Position numbers and translations under genes: made by a program
Assembly: GCA_944382715.1 (NCBI GenBank)
Contig: CALWNC010000008.1
Span: 1-58,110, forward strand
Length of the DNA stretch: 58,110 nucleotides
Source: an uncultured Clostridia bacterium
GTDB taxonomy: Bacteria; Bacillota; Clostridia; Christensenellales; UBA1242
Reading direction: 5' to 3'
Part shown: positions 44,048 through 53,035 of the stretch, piece after piece
How positions within the stretch are numbered: the stretch's first letter is position 1
How the letters are laid out: each line of letters starts with the position of its first letter
The notes under the pieces: generated by a model
The model's database searches: none
Told to the model about the DNA's origin: nothing
Seen by the model: the letters and a program-made list of their open reading frames with translations, nothing else

Positions 44048-46042
44048 ATGCAAATAAAAATTAACAATGCGAGCTTTGGTTTTGGTGGAGATACTCTGTT
44101 TGAGAACTTAAATTTTGAAGTTAACACAAAGGATAAAATAGCAATTATTGGAAGAAATGGAAGTGGAAAAACTACGCTTTTAAAGATTTTAAGTGGTGAA
44201 ATTGAGTTGCATCAGCCCGACAATGCACCACCTGTTTTTCAAGCTACGGGCTCACCAACAATAATGACTCTCAAACAAATGACTTTTGACAATGAAAGTG
44301 TTACGCTTTATGAAGAAATCTTGAAGTGTTATTCAAGGACCATAGAACTAGAAGAGAAAATAAATAGCTTGCAAAAAGAACTAGAAACAAATCACAGTGA
44401 AAAAAAAGTAAATGAGTACGCAAAACTTATGGACGAGTTTGAACTTTCAGGTGGCTATAGTTATAGGGCTGAACTTGACGAAGTTCTTTCAACATTTGGA
44501 CTTTTAGAACAAAAAAATAAGAAGTTATCTGAGTTTTCTGGTGGACAAAAGACTAAAATTGCATTCATTAAGCTTATTCTGTCAAAGCCCGACCTGCTAC
44601 TTCTTGACGAACCGACAAATCACTTGGACATTAAGGCAGTTTCTTGGCTTGAAAATTACATTAAAACTTATAAAAAGGCAGTAGTAATTGTATCTCACGA
44701 CAGAACATTTTTGGACAATACTGTAAATATTGTATATGAACTTGAAAGAAAACACTTCACAAAGTATATTGGAAATTATACTAAGTTTCTTGAAACAAAA
44801 AACGCAAATTACGACAGTCAGCTTAAAGCCTATGAAGCCCAACAACGCGAGATTGCTGATATAACGGCTTTTATTGAGAGATTTAGGTACAAGGCGACAA
44901 AGGCAAGTGCCGTGCAATCACGCGTTAAAATGCTTGAAAAAATGGAAATAATACCAAAGCCAGAAAAGAGCGATAATCGGGCATTTCACTATAAAACAAA
45001 ACCTAACAAAGAAAGTGGCTATGAAGTTCTCTCCTGCACGAACTTAAAAATTGGATACAATAAAGAGAGCCCTCTTGCCACAGTTAGTTTTAATTTGTAT
45101 AAAGGCGACAGGCTTGGGATAATTGGTGGAAATGGTTTAGGAAAGTCCACGCTACTAAAGATTTTAACTGGTGGTCTTGAACCGATTTCTGGACATTTTA
45201 AGTTTGGCTACAATGTAGAATACGGATACTTTGAACAAATAGAGTCCAAACTTTACAGCTCAAAGTCTATCTACGAGCATTTTCAAGAAACCTTCCCTGA
45301 CCTTTCGGGTAATGAAGTTAGAACTTCGCTTGGCAGATTTTTGTTTTCGGGCAAAGATGTGGACAAATCTCTTGACAGTTTGTCGGGTGGGGAAATTGTA
45401 AGACTGGAGCTGAGTAAAATGCTTGAAAAAAAACCAAACTTATTGATTTTGGACGAGCCTACCAATCATATGGACATTACCAGCAAAGAAACCCTTGAAA
45501 ATTTGCTTCTTGGATATGTAGGCACTATAATTTTTGTATCTCACGATAGATATTTCGTAAACAAAATTGCAACCAAACTTTTAATCTTTGATGAGCAGGG
45601 CGCAAAATTTTTTGAAGGGACTTATAAAGAGTATAAAGAGCCATTTTCAAAATCCACACTTGAAACTCAAGAAGATAGAATTCCAAAACAAAAACAAGAA
45701 AAAATAGAATATCCAATAGACTATGGGGAAGAAGTTGACCCACTTACACTGCTTTCTCCATATCAGGCAAGCAAGGAAAAAAACAAACTACAAAATCGAA
45801 GAGAAAAATTAGAAGAAAAGTCCAAACAGGCAGAAGAAAAGTTAAAACAGTTAAATGACGACTATGTAAATCCGGAGATTGCAAGCGACTTCAAAAAACT
45901 TATGGAAATTCAGGCAGAGATTGACGATGAACAAATTAAAGTTAATAAGTATGCAGAAGAGTGGCTGGAAATTTCTGAGAAATTAGAAGTTCTTGAAACA
46001 CTTCTAAAAAAGAGTGATGAAGAGGTTGATAGTCAAGAATAG
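44048..46042 (+). CDS. ABC-F family ATPase (two nucleotide-binding domains, no membrane part)
   Basis: The 664-residue protein has two ABC domains. The first has Walker A IIGRNGSGKTTLLK, signature FSGGQKTK and LLLLDEPTNHLD. The second has GGNGLGKSTLLK, signature LSGGEIVR and LLILDEPTNHMD. A charged linker of about 85 residues connects them, and a coiled-coil of about 80 residues (KNKLQNRREKLEEKSKQAEE) ends the protein. ABC-F proteins bind the ribosome, where they rescue stalled elongation or protect against antibiotics. The subgroup (Uup/EttA-like or resistance type) cannot be set from motifs; the C-terminal coiled-coil resembles Uup. Confidence 0.9.
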   Translation: MQIKINNASFGFGGDTLFENLNFEVNTKDKIAIIGRNGSGKTTLLKILSGEIELHQPDNAPPVFQATGSPTIMTLKQMTFDNESVTLYEEILKCYSRTIELEEKINSLQKELETNHSEKKVNEYAKLMDEFELSGGYSYRAELDEVLSTFGLLEQKNKKLSEFSGGQKTKIAFIKLILSKPDLLLLDEPTNHLDIKAVSWLENYIKTYKKAVVIVSHDRTFLDNTVNIVYELERKHFTKYIGNYTKFLETKNANYDSQLKAYEAQQREIADITAFIERFRYKATKASAVQSRVKMLEKMEIIPKPEKSDNRAFHYKTKPNKESGYEVLSCTNLKIGYNKESPLATVSFNLYKGDRLGIIGGNGLGKSTLLKILTGGLEPISGHFKFGYNVEYGYFEQIESKLYSSKSIYEHFQETFPDLSGNEVRTSLGRFLFSGKDVDKSLDSLSGGEIVRLELSKMLEKKPNLLILDEPTNHMDITSKETLENLLLGYVGTIIFVSHDRYFVNKIATKLLIFDEQGAKFFEGTYKEYKEPFSKSTLETQEDRIPKQKQEKIEYPIDYGEEVDPLTLLSPYQASKEKNKLQNRREKLEEKSKQAEEKLKQLNDDYVNPEIASDFKKLMEIQAEIDDEQIKVNKYAEEWLEISEKLEVLETLLKKSDEEVDSQE

Positions 46043-46135
46043 TTAAATTTAACGAAATGAAAAGTGCTTAAAAAGAAAGAGCAAATTAATAGCACGAAAA
46101 TAAAAAATTTACTAAATTACAAAAGGAGAAAATTT

Positions 46136-47467
46136 ATGAGATCCAACGAGACAGGAGCATTTATACTCAGTGAAACAAAAAATGGTGAAAGAATAGCTTC
46201 TTGTGGTGGTAGAATTTCTACAAGACCGGGAACGGCTGTTGAACTTTACAAAAAAGCAACCGACAAACAAAAAAATCTAAATTTAGTTAGCAAGGTTGTA
46301 TCTTCGGGGCATAAGACAATTTTAGAGCATCATCATTTTAATATTGCATTTAACAATGTCAGCATATTCGTAGAACAATTTTTAATTGAATTTAGACTGG
46401 CGTCATTTACAATAAAGTCAGGTAGGTATGTAAATTTTTCAAAGGCAGGATTTAATCTTCCAGAGGACTTTACGGAAATTCAAAAGAGAAAGATTACAAA
46501 ACACTATCAAAAGATGTTTAAAATGTACGACAGCTTTGTCCAAAGGGGAGTGCCAGTTGAAGATGCAAGATTTATCTTACCTTATGGCATTAAGACCAAC
46601 ATTTATATGAGTGTTAATGCCAGAGAGCTCATTCACATAATTTGCACAATGATTTATGGCAGGGGAAAAGTTTTTGGTGAAATCCAGAAACTTGGGTTAA
46701 TGCTAAAAGAGCAGTTTGACCTTAGATATCCGGGATTGATAGAATCAAATCAAAAATACTATGACAGCCAAGACTTTGAAAGTACGGTTGCTCAGCCTTG
46801 CGAAAAAATAGAATATGTAAATCATAGCGTTAAACTTTTGAGTTACCCAGTAAACGCAATGGAAACGCTAAACACATTCGCTAGTATGACGCACCAAGAG
46901 TTTGATTTTGAAAAATCACTTAAAAATGACAAAATGGCAAGACTTTTAGAACACTTTAACTACACTTTTGCAGTAAAAGACTTTGCGCTTATCATTTTAA
47001 AACATTTCACTAGGCACAGAATGCAGTCACTTTCAACTTGCCCTATCTCTGAGATGGTCTTGTCAAATAGGTTTGTTATGCCTGAAAGCATTTCGTGTGA
47101 TGAAAATTTAAAAGCAGACTTTGAAAAGTGTATTGAAAGTAATCGTAAGCTATACAATGACTTGGTTTCTGACGGTGTAAAAGCAGAACTTTTAATCTAC
47201 ATAACTCCACATGCAACGGCAACAAATTTTGTCACAACCATTAACGCGAGAGAACTATTGCACTTTTGTAATCTTAGAACTTGCAATCGTGCACAGTGGG
47301 AAATCAGATACCTTGCAACAGATATGTTAACCCAGCTTAAAAGAGTTGACAGAGAAATGTTTGTGCACTTTGGACCTAGTTGCTATACATATGGCGTTTG
47401 CCCAGAGGGTAGACTTTGCTGTGGTAAGCAGATTGAAATGAAAGAAAAATTTGAAAATTTGGAGTAG
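46136..47467 (+). CDS. thyX: FAD-dependent thymidylate synthase, long two-domain ThyX
   Basis: From the ATG at 46136 (preceded by AAAAGGAG) the protein has 443 residues, about twice a standard ThyX. Both halves look like ThyX folds. The C-terminal half has the canonical ThyX motif TRHRMQSLSTCPISEM at residues 292-307. The N-terminal half has a degenerate version, EFRLASFTIKSGRYVNF, and KTILEHHHFNIAF. It makes dTMP from dUMP with methylene-tetrahydrofolate, FAD and NADPH. folD follows after five bases and supplies or interconverts the same folate, so the pair is a functional unit. Confidence 0.88.
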   Translation: MRSNETGAFILSETKNGERIASCGGRISTRPGTAVELYKKATDKQKNLNLVSKVVSSGHKTILEHHHFNIAFNNVSIFVEQFLIEFRLASFTIKSGRYVNFSKAGFNLPEDFTEIQKRKITKHYQKMFKMYDSFVQRGVPVEDARFILPYGIKTNIYMSVNARELIHIICTMIYGRGKVFGEIQKLGLMLKEQFDLRYPGLIESNQKYYDSQDFESTVAQPCEKIEYVNHSVKLLSYPVNAMETLNTFASMTHQEFDFEKSLKNDKMARLLEHFNYTFAVKDFALIILKHFTRHRMQSLSTCPISEMVLSNRFVMPESISCDENLKADFEKCIESNRKLYNDLVSDGVKAELLIYITPHATATNFVTTINARELLHFCNLRTCNRAQWEIRYLATDMLTQLKRVDREMFVHFGPSCYTYGVCPEGRLCCGKQIEMKEKFENLE

Positions 47468-47472
47468 CATTT

Positions 47473-48306
47473 ATGGAAAATCGTATTTTAGATGGAAAGG
47501 CAGTTTCTCAGAAAATTATAGAAGAAATCAAGAGGGAGTTTCAAGAAAATAAAACTTCAAAGGCTCTTGCAATAGTTTCAGTAGGGGACGATTATGGCTC
47601 AGCAGTTTACTGTAATATGAAGAAAAAAAAGGCTGAATATGTTGGCATACCTTGCGAGATATTGCACTTTGAAGAAAGCGTCAGCGAAAGTGAACTTGAA
47701 CAGACGATTATTTCTCTTGCAAACAGTGACAAGTATGCTGGAATTATGATTCAACACCCACTCCCAAGGCATCTTGATGAACAAAAACTTTTTAATCTAA
47801 TTCCATATGAAAAAGATGTTGATGGGCTTTCTGCTGAAAGTTTTGGACTTATGGCTCAGGGCAGACAGGTGTTTGTTCCAGCAACGGCTCTTGGAATTAT
47901 GACAATTTTAAATGAGTATGGCATTGACCTTGTGGGCAAAAAAGTTTTAGTGATTGGCAAAAGCCAAATTGTAGGCTTGCCACTTTCGGTTATGCTTATG
48001 AGAGCAGGTGCAACTGTTACTGTCGCTCATTCAAGAACTAAAAATCTCAGCGATATGATTCGTGAGTTTGAGATTGTTATTGTTGCAATTGGCAAAAGCG
48101 AATTTGTAAAGGCAGATTGGTTTACCAAAGGACAAATTATTGTCGATGCAGGCTATAATGAAGGTAATGTTGGCGATGTGGAAAAATCTGCGTATGAAAA
48201 GGCAAGTTACTATACGCCAGTTCCGGGTGGAGTTGGTCCAATGACAATTGCATGTCTTATGAAACAAACAAGCATTGCCATTAAAAATCAGGAAAATAAA
48301 AACTAA
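47473..48306 (+). CDS. folD: Methylenetetrahydrofolate dehydrogenase/cyclohydrolase
   Basis: The 277-residue protein has the FolD blocks: ILDGKAVSQKI, VGDDYGSAVYCNMKKKKAEYVGI with the catalytic Lys, GIMIQHPLPRHLD, EKDVDGLS, VLVIGKSQIVGLPLSVML, and the end VPGGVGPMTIACLM. It interconverts methylene-, methenyl- and formyl-tetrahydrofolate. It lies directly after thyX, with the ribosome site GGAG inside the end of that gene. A weak GTGAAA/TTTCAC hairpin follows near 48351-48373. Confidence 0.95.
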   Translation: MENRILDGKAVSQKIIEEIKREFQENKTSKALAIVSVGDDYGSAVYCNMKKKKAEYVGIPCEILHFEESVSESELEQTIISLANSDKYAGIMIQHPLPRHLDEQKLFNLIPYEKDVDGLSAESFGLMAQGRQVFVPATALGIMTILNEYGIDLVGKKVLVIGKSQIVGLPLSVMLMRAGATVTVAHSRTKNLSDMIREFEIVIVAIGKSEFVKADWFTKGQIIVDAGYNEGNVGDVEKSAYEKASYYTPVPGGVGPMTIACLMKQTSIAIKNQENKN

Positions 48307-48399
48307 ATTTTTGAGAAAGTAACTTTTGTCTTTGTTTTGTAGAAGATGCTGTGAAATTATTATTAATTTTCACAACATAATAAATGGCATTTATAGTGA

Positions 48400-48428
48400 T
48401 TGACAATAATATTCACTTTGTTTATAAT
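48400..48428 (+). promoter_or_regulatory. Consensus promoter of the LysR gene
   Basis: TTGACA (48400-48405), 17 bases, TATAAT (48423-48428): perfect sigma-A consensus. Confidence 0.8.
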
Positions 48429-48453
48429 GTTAGGTACAGTTTAGGGGGAACTT

Positions 48454-49341
48454 ATGCAATTTTCTAACATTAACTACAACCTTTACAAGAGTTTTTTGGT
48501 TGTATACGAAACTAGCAATATTTCAAAGGCTGCAGAACTTCTTTACATTTCTCAGCCAGCCGTTAGTCACAACATTAAAGAGCTTGAAAAACAGCTTGGC
48601 GTGCAACTTTTCTACAAAAGAGCCAACGGAATGAGTTCAACTACCGAGGCAGATACGCTTTACAGATACATTTCAAGTGCGTTTAATTCAATTTGGAAAG
48701 GTGAAATGACAATTTCTGATATGGCAGGACTTAAAACGGGGGTTGTTAAAATTGGTACACAGTCTTATCTCTCAGTTCTCTTTTTGTCAAACATTATAAC
48801 TGAGTTTAGGCAAAAATTTCCAAACATAAAGATTGAAATTAACTCTAAAGCGTCCGCTGAACTTCTTGCAGGACTTCAAACGCAAAATATTGATGTTGTA
48901 ATAGAAAATCAGCCAATAAATATTGAAAAAAATAACATTGAAGTTAAATATTTAAAGTCATACTCGCACTGCTTTGTAACGACGGATAAATATTTTGTAA
49001 ATAAGCCAATTAGTTTAGATATGCTTGCAAATTTTCCACTGATTATCACTTCACAAAACTCTGAAGAGATAAAATTACTTAAAAATGCAGTTCCTGAACT
49101 CAAGCTAAATCCAATAATTGAAGCAGGCTCAACTGAATCAATGCTAAAACTTGTTCGCGACGGCAATGGCATAGGATATGTGCAAGAAGATTATGTTTTG
49201 CCCGAACTTCAAATGGGCACTCTAAAAAAATTAGAAGTTAGTTTCACGCTTCCAAAGCTAGATATTTATTGTGGTTTTATTCGTGATGTACTTGCCTTTG
49301 CTCCTAAAAAATTTATTGAATGGATAATTTCAAAAAGTTAA
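48454..49341 (+). CDS. LysR-family transcription regulator
   Basis: The 295-residue protein has the N-terminal LysR helix-turn-helix (NISKAAELLYISQPAVSHNIKELEKQLGVQLFYKR) and a periplasmic-binding-like effector domain beginning near residue 90 (GVVKIGTQSYLSVLFLSNII). The family usually controls a divergent neighbour together with itself in response to a small ligand. Here the upstream neighbour folD runs in the same direction, so the target is not evident. It has a consensus promoter, TTTAGGGGG as ribosome site, and a terminator. Confidence 0.9.
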   Translation: MQFSNINYNLYKSFLVVYETSNISKAAELLYISQPAVSHNIKELEKQLGVQLFYKRANGMSSTTEADTLYRYISSAFNSIWKGEMTISDMAGLKTGVVKIGTQSYLSVLFLSNIITEFRQKFPNIKIEINSKASAELLAGLQTQNIDVVIENQPINIEKNNIEVKYLKSYSHCFVTTDKYFVNKPISLDMLANFPLIITSQNSEEIKLLKNAVPELKLNPIIEAGSTESMLKLVRDGNGIGYVQEDYVLPELQMGTLKKLEVSFTLPKLDIYCGFIRDVLAFAPKKFIEWIISKS

Positions 49342-49426
49342 AGAAATTTAGGTGAAAAATAAAAATTTTCTTTTGTTTAGCTTGATAGTTTTAAAAGGAC
49401 AATAAATTAATTTTTGGATACAATTT

Positions 49427-49456
49427 AAAGTTAGAAATTTTCTAACTTTTTTATTT
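49427..49456 (+). terminator. Intrinsic terminator after the LysR gene
   Basis: AAAGTTAGAAA pairs with TTTCTAACTTT and runs into more T. Confidence 0.8.
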
Positions 49457-49570
49457 TTATATATTTTTTTAAATCTGGATATTGTCATTAAAAAAATAAA
49501 ATTGCCTAAATTTAGTTGAAAAGTGGCTTTTGTTTAGTATAAAATTAAAAGTGGAGTATAATAAGACTAT

Positions 49571-50134
49571 ATGAAAAAAAATCGTGCATTCACACTTGTA
49601 GAACTGGTGATAGTTCTGGCAATTTCTACAATTTTACTAGGAACAATTGCTGGGCTGTCTATTTTAACGAGCAGAATATCAGCGCAGGGCAAAAATGCAA
49701 GCTTGTGTGTGAGTGAATATCAAGAAATAAAGAGAAAAATTGAGGGTTTTACTTCATCATATTCATATGATTACTATCAATTTGTAATTTTGGGTGAAGT
49801 AGAATTTGAAATTTCTAATTCAGAAGATGTTTGTGTGGCAAAACTCTCATATAATAGTGACACTAAAACGCTCAAAGTTTATGAAAGTGGAGATGCAAAC
49901 ATATCAGTTTTTGCCAAAGGCGAACAGGGTGAAATTTTAACTGACGAAAGTGGCAACAAAATTTGTGACGAAAGCTATTTAACCTATGAAAAATCATTTT
50001 CAAAAATTACTGCTTTTTCAATTGAATTTGACGAAAGTTCAAATTTGCTCAAATGCGAAGTTGACTTTGAAGAATATATAAGTCAAAAATTCTTGATTAA
50101 TTTAGGGGGTATGCAAATTGGCAATTTATATTAG
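49571..50134 (+). CDS. Type IV prepilin, first gene of the pilus operon
   Basis: The 187-residue protein carries a class III signal, RAFTLVELVIVLAISTILLG, with the conserved Glu; the residue before the cleavage site is Ala rather than Gly, which some prepilins tolerate. The mature part is acidic and beta-rich. A TATAAT box (49557-49562) ends only nine bases before the ATG and GGAG is 14 bases away, so the mRNA may be nearly leaderless. The next gene starts inside this one. It is likely a minor pilin or pseudopilin. Confidence 0.82.
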   Translation: MKKNRAFTLVELVIVLAISTILLGTIAGLSILTSRISAQGKNASLCVSEYQEIKRKIEGFTSSYSYDYYQFVILGEVEFEISNSEDVCVAKLSYNSDTKTLKVYESGDANISVFAKGEQGEILTDESGNKICDESYLTYEKSFSKITAFSIEFDESSNLLKCEVDFEEYISQKFLINLGGMQIGNLY

Positions 50135-51407
50135 CTTTATAGATAAGAGTTTGTATTTTTACTTAAAAGAAAATGAAAAAATTAAGCTTTTAAAAAAAGT
50201 TGCAAAAAACTTTAATCAAAGCGAACTTGAGAGAGATGAACTGGAAGGAGAAGGCGACGAACAAGAACTGTCTTTTTCTGGTGAAAGTGTAAATAAAGAA
50301 TTAAAAAATGGTGAAAATTACAATTTGAATGTTTCTGAAAAAGCATTAAATGAAATTGAACAAAAGGAACACGATTATTTTAGATGGAAACTTACTGAGC
50401 TTCAAGAAAGTAATCTTGACGAATTTATACAAAAGTTTTTAGGCTTCGAACTCGAACTTCCAGAAGAATTAATTAGTCAAATAAAATCCGAAAAGCAATT
50501 TTTAATTCTTCCCGATGAAATTGTCGCCTTTGATACCATTACTGTTCCCAGTCTAAGTCCTTGGAAAGTTATCCAAGCCTTAAATTTAAAACTTTCTTTA
50601 AACTATAAAGATATTGATAGTTACAGCAAAAAGTATAAATTGATTTCAAAAGTCAAGCCAAATTCAATTTATGCCATTCAAGTTTCAAAGTCGCAAATTG
50701 CAAAATCTTTCAGTGACTATTTTTCAAAACTTGGAATAAAACTCGCTGGGGTAAGTTTTTACTCTTCTCTGCTTGGAAGTTTTTACAGCACTCACATTCG
50801 TGGGGCAAAGCAAGGTTCAATTATTGTAAAGGTGTCTGAAAAACAAACTACTATTCTTGCAATCATTCACGGGTTTGTTGTTATGACCGAAACATTGCAC
50901 GCTGGTGAAAGTGAGATTTATAAAAATTCTACTTATCATTATGGGGAATATTCAAGGCGTTCACTTTCACATAAGTTTGTTTGCTACAGTGTAAGTAAAA
51001 TTGTTGGAAATGGTGAAAGTAAGCAGAAATCAGATGAGGTTATAACTAGGGAACAGATAGAAAAATCATATTCAAAAAATCGAACCAATCCGTTAGCAGG
51101 AAACTTTCAGTTTAGAAGTCTTGGCGTTGCCGAACTTATTCGAAAAAAAATTGACGATATGATTTTGTGCATTGAAAAGTCTGAACTTGCCGTAAAGATT
51201 GACAGGGTGTTTGTTGACATTGGCTCAGACCAAGCCTTTGCCAAACTTAAGCTTGCAAGTGCCATTAAAGTAAGCTTTGCAGAACGAGATATATTCAAAA
51301 CAATAAAAACGCGTGAAGTGTTTAAATTTAAAACTTTTTCACCAATTTTTACAAAAAAAGGATTTTCTTGGAGTGACCTATGGAGAAAAAAAGACAAAGA
51401 GGAGTAA
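50118..51407 (+). CDS. PilM-like pilus assembly protein
   Basis: The protein is 429 residues from a TTG at 50118, which lies eight bases after AGGGGG and overlaps the prepilin gene. Its position in the operon, its size, and a C-terminal half with an actin-like pattern (SIIVKVSEKQTTILAIIHGF, FVVMTETLHAGESEI, VDRVFVDIGSDQAF-like order) suggest PilM, the cytoplasmic actin-like subunit of the alignment complex. An acidic insertion at about residues 36-75 is unusual. PilN and PilO, its usual partners, are not found. The assignment rests on context and weak motifs. Confidence 0.5.
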   Translation: MAIYISFIDKSLYFYLKENEKIKLLKKVAKNFNQSELERDELEGEGDEQELSFSGESVNKELKNGENYNLNVSEKALNEIEQKEHDYFRWKLTELQESNLDEFIQKFLGFELELPEELISQIKSEKQFLILPDEIVAFDTITVPSLSPWKVIQALNLKLSLNYKDIDSYSKKYKLISKVKPNSIYAIQVSKSQIAKSFSDYFSKLGIKLAGVSFYSSLLGSFYSTHIRGAKQGSIIVKVSEKQTTILAIIHGFVVMTETLHAGESEIYKNSTYHYGEYSRRSLSHKFVCYSVSKIVGNGESKQKSDEVITREQIEKSYSKNRTNPLAGNFQFRSLGVAELIRKKIDDMILCIEKSELAVKIDRVFVDIGSDQAFAKLKLASAIKVSFAERDIFKTIKTREVFKFKTFSPIFTKKGFSWSDLWRKKDKEE

Positions 51408-51805
51408 CCTTGCTTGAAACCGTTATTGCACTAGCCCTTATTGTTATAGTTACAGGAACAGTGTTTGTTACTTGTAATGTTACATTAAGGTCGCAGGCAC
51501 AGAGCAAAATAAAAAACTTCTTTATTGGAGAAACTGAAAATGTGGTTATGTGCTATTACTCTGATGACTTTGAGTCTGCACTTGGCTTGCTTTGGGGGGA
51601 GAGTGTAAGCAATGTTAAATTCAACGAAGAAACTGGTAACTTGCAAATATATTACTCAGAAGACTTTGAAGTTACTCAGGCAGACGGAGCAGTTTATTTG
51701 CTTGAAATGAATACCAAAGATATTGGTTTACCTTCAGTCACCTGCACAAAAATTTCAAGTGGGACGCTTATCTACTCGTATGGAGGTGCAAATGAAAATG
51801 CTTAA
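51380..51805 (+). CDS. Minor prepilin/pseudopilin
   Basis: The 141-residue protein has a class III signal, MEKKRQRGVTLLETVIALAL, with Gly before the cleavage site and Glu at mature position 5. It overlaps the PilM-like gene by 28 bases and the next gene by 14, so translation is coupled. The mature domain is small, with LYSEDFEVT-like acidic strands. It probably primes pilus assembly. Confidence 0.8.
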   Translation: MEKKRQRGVTLLETVIALALIVIVTGTVFVTCNVTLRSQAQSKIKNFFIGETENVVMCYYSDDFESALGLLWGESVSNVKFNEETGNLQIYYSEDFEVTQADGAVYLLEMNTKDIGLPSVTCTKISSGTLIYSYGGANENA

Positions 51806-52229
51806 AAAACGAGGTTTTGTTTTGCCTTCAACAATTTTTATGATAGTAGTAATTTCTGTTTTTTCACTTATGATGTTTACATTTTTATCTTCTGTTACTA
51901 CAAGTAATAGGGCATATGTTACACTTTCTGAAAAGAAACTTTCTGCAGAGCAAATTTTTTACGAATTTAAAAATGGATTGATTGACAGTGACAGCCAAAA
52001 CTTGCAGGCTGAAATTGTTACTTATAAAACAGCTGACGACAGTGAGGGAGAAGTTAGGGCAATTATTGCAAAAAATAATGGGAGTGTGCTTTTGTTTGGA
52101 ATTTATAATTTTTCTACCAAACAAACACTGTGTTATCAAACAGCTTCCTTTTGTTATGATACACTAGAAACGGGCGACATTTGCTATGGTGACATAATCT
52201 TTATACTTACATCGCAGGAGGATCTATGA
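51792..52229 (+). CDS. PilX/ComGG-like minor pilus protein
   Basis: The protein has 145 residues from the ATG at 51792, five bases after GGAGG. A basic start and one long hydrophobic helix (RGFVLPSTIFMIVVISVFSLMMF is its core) are followed by SSVTTSNRAYVTLSEKKLSAEQIFYEF. This is the layout of PilX- or ComGG-type proteins, which lack a standard Glu5 site. It ends in TGA overlapping the ATG of the peptidase gene. Confidence 0.65.
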   Translation: MKMLKKRGFVLPSTIFMIVVISVFSLMMFTFLSSVTTSNRAYVTLSEKKLSAEQIFYEFKNGLIDSDSQNLQAEIVTYKTADDSEGEVRAIIAKNNGSVLLFGIYNFSTKQTLCYQTASFCYDTLETGDICYGDIIFILTSQEDL

Positions 52230-53035
52230 ACTTACTACAAATATATTTGCTTGTTCTTACAGTAATACTTGGACTTTGCGTTGGCAGTTTTTTAAATGTA
52301 GTAATTTACAGACTGCCTAACGATATGAAGCTTTGGTTTCCACCTTCACACTGCCCTACTTGTAATCACAAAATAAAGTGGTACGACAACATTCCAGTAA
52401 TTTCATACATAGTTTTAAGAGGCAAATGTAGAGTTTGTGGAGAAAAGATTTCTGCAAGATACCCACTTGTCGAACTTTTAAATATGGTACTTTGGCTCAT
52501 TTGCCTTACAGTTTTTACGGATATTTTTATTAAAAGCAATACAAATGATTATGTTATGTTTGTTGTTTCGTGTCTTGCCTGTTCGTGTTTAATTTGCGTA
52601 CTTTTTTGTGACCTTGAAAATATGATAATTCCCGATGAACTTCAAATTACGCTCTTATGTCTTGGGCTTGCATCGACATTTTCAGACTTTGTATCCACGC
52701 AAAGTCAAGTTATAGGCTTTTTTGCAGGTGGTGGGTTCTTTCTTTTAGTGTATGTGATTTCTTATGCCATTAAAAAGAAAGAATGTCTTGGGTTTGGCGA
52801 TGTTAAACTCTTTGCCGTTCTTGGACTGTTGCTTGGTCTGGGAAACATTATTTTAGTAACATTACTTGCATCGGTTTTTGGTGCGATAATATTACTAATT
52901 TTAAACAAATCTAAAAAGGAGGGTGCAAACAAAGAATACCCATTTGCAGTATTCATTGTTCCAGCTGCTATAATTACACTCTTTGTTGGACAGTACATAA
53001 TAGCTTGGTATCAGTCATTGTTTGCTTTTGTATGA
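52226..53035 (+). CDS. pilD: Prepilin peptidase / N-methyltransferase
   Basis: The 269-residue protein is a multi-pass membrane aspartic protease. The N-terminal loop has CPTCNHKIKWYDNIPVISY and GKCRVCGEKISARYPLVE, with two Cys pairs for zinc. The catalytic Asp residues are in FCDLENMIIPDE and GFGDVKLFAVLG (the GxGD motif). It cleaves and methylates prepilins such as those at 38039, 49571 and 51380. It overlaps its neighbours at both ends (ATGA upstream, TATGA downstream). Confidence 0.95.
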   Translation: MNLLQIYLLVLTVILGLCVGSFLNVVIYRLPNDMKLWFPPSHCPTCNHKIKWYDNIPVISYIVLRGKCRVCGEKISARYPLVELLNMVLWLICLTVFTDIFIKSNTNDYVMFVVSCLACSCLICVLFCDLENMIIPDELQITLLCLGLASTFSDFVSTQSQVIGFFAGGGFFLLVYVISYAIKKKECLGFGDVKLFAVLGLLLGLGNIILVTLLASVFGAIILLILNKSKKEGANKEYPFAVFIVPAAIITLFVGQYIIAWYQSLFAFV

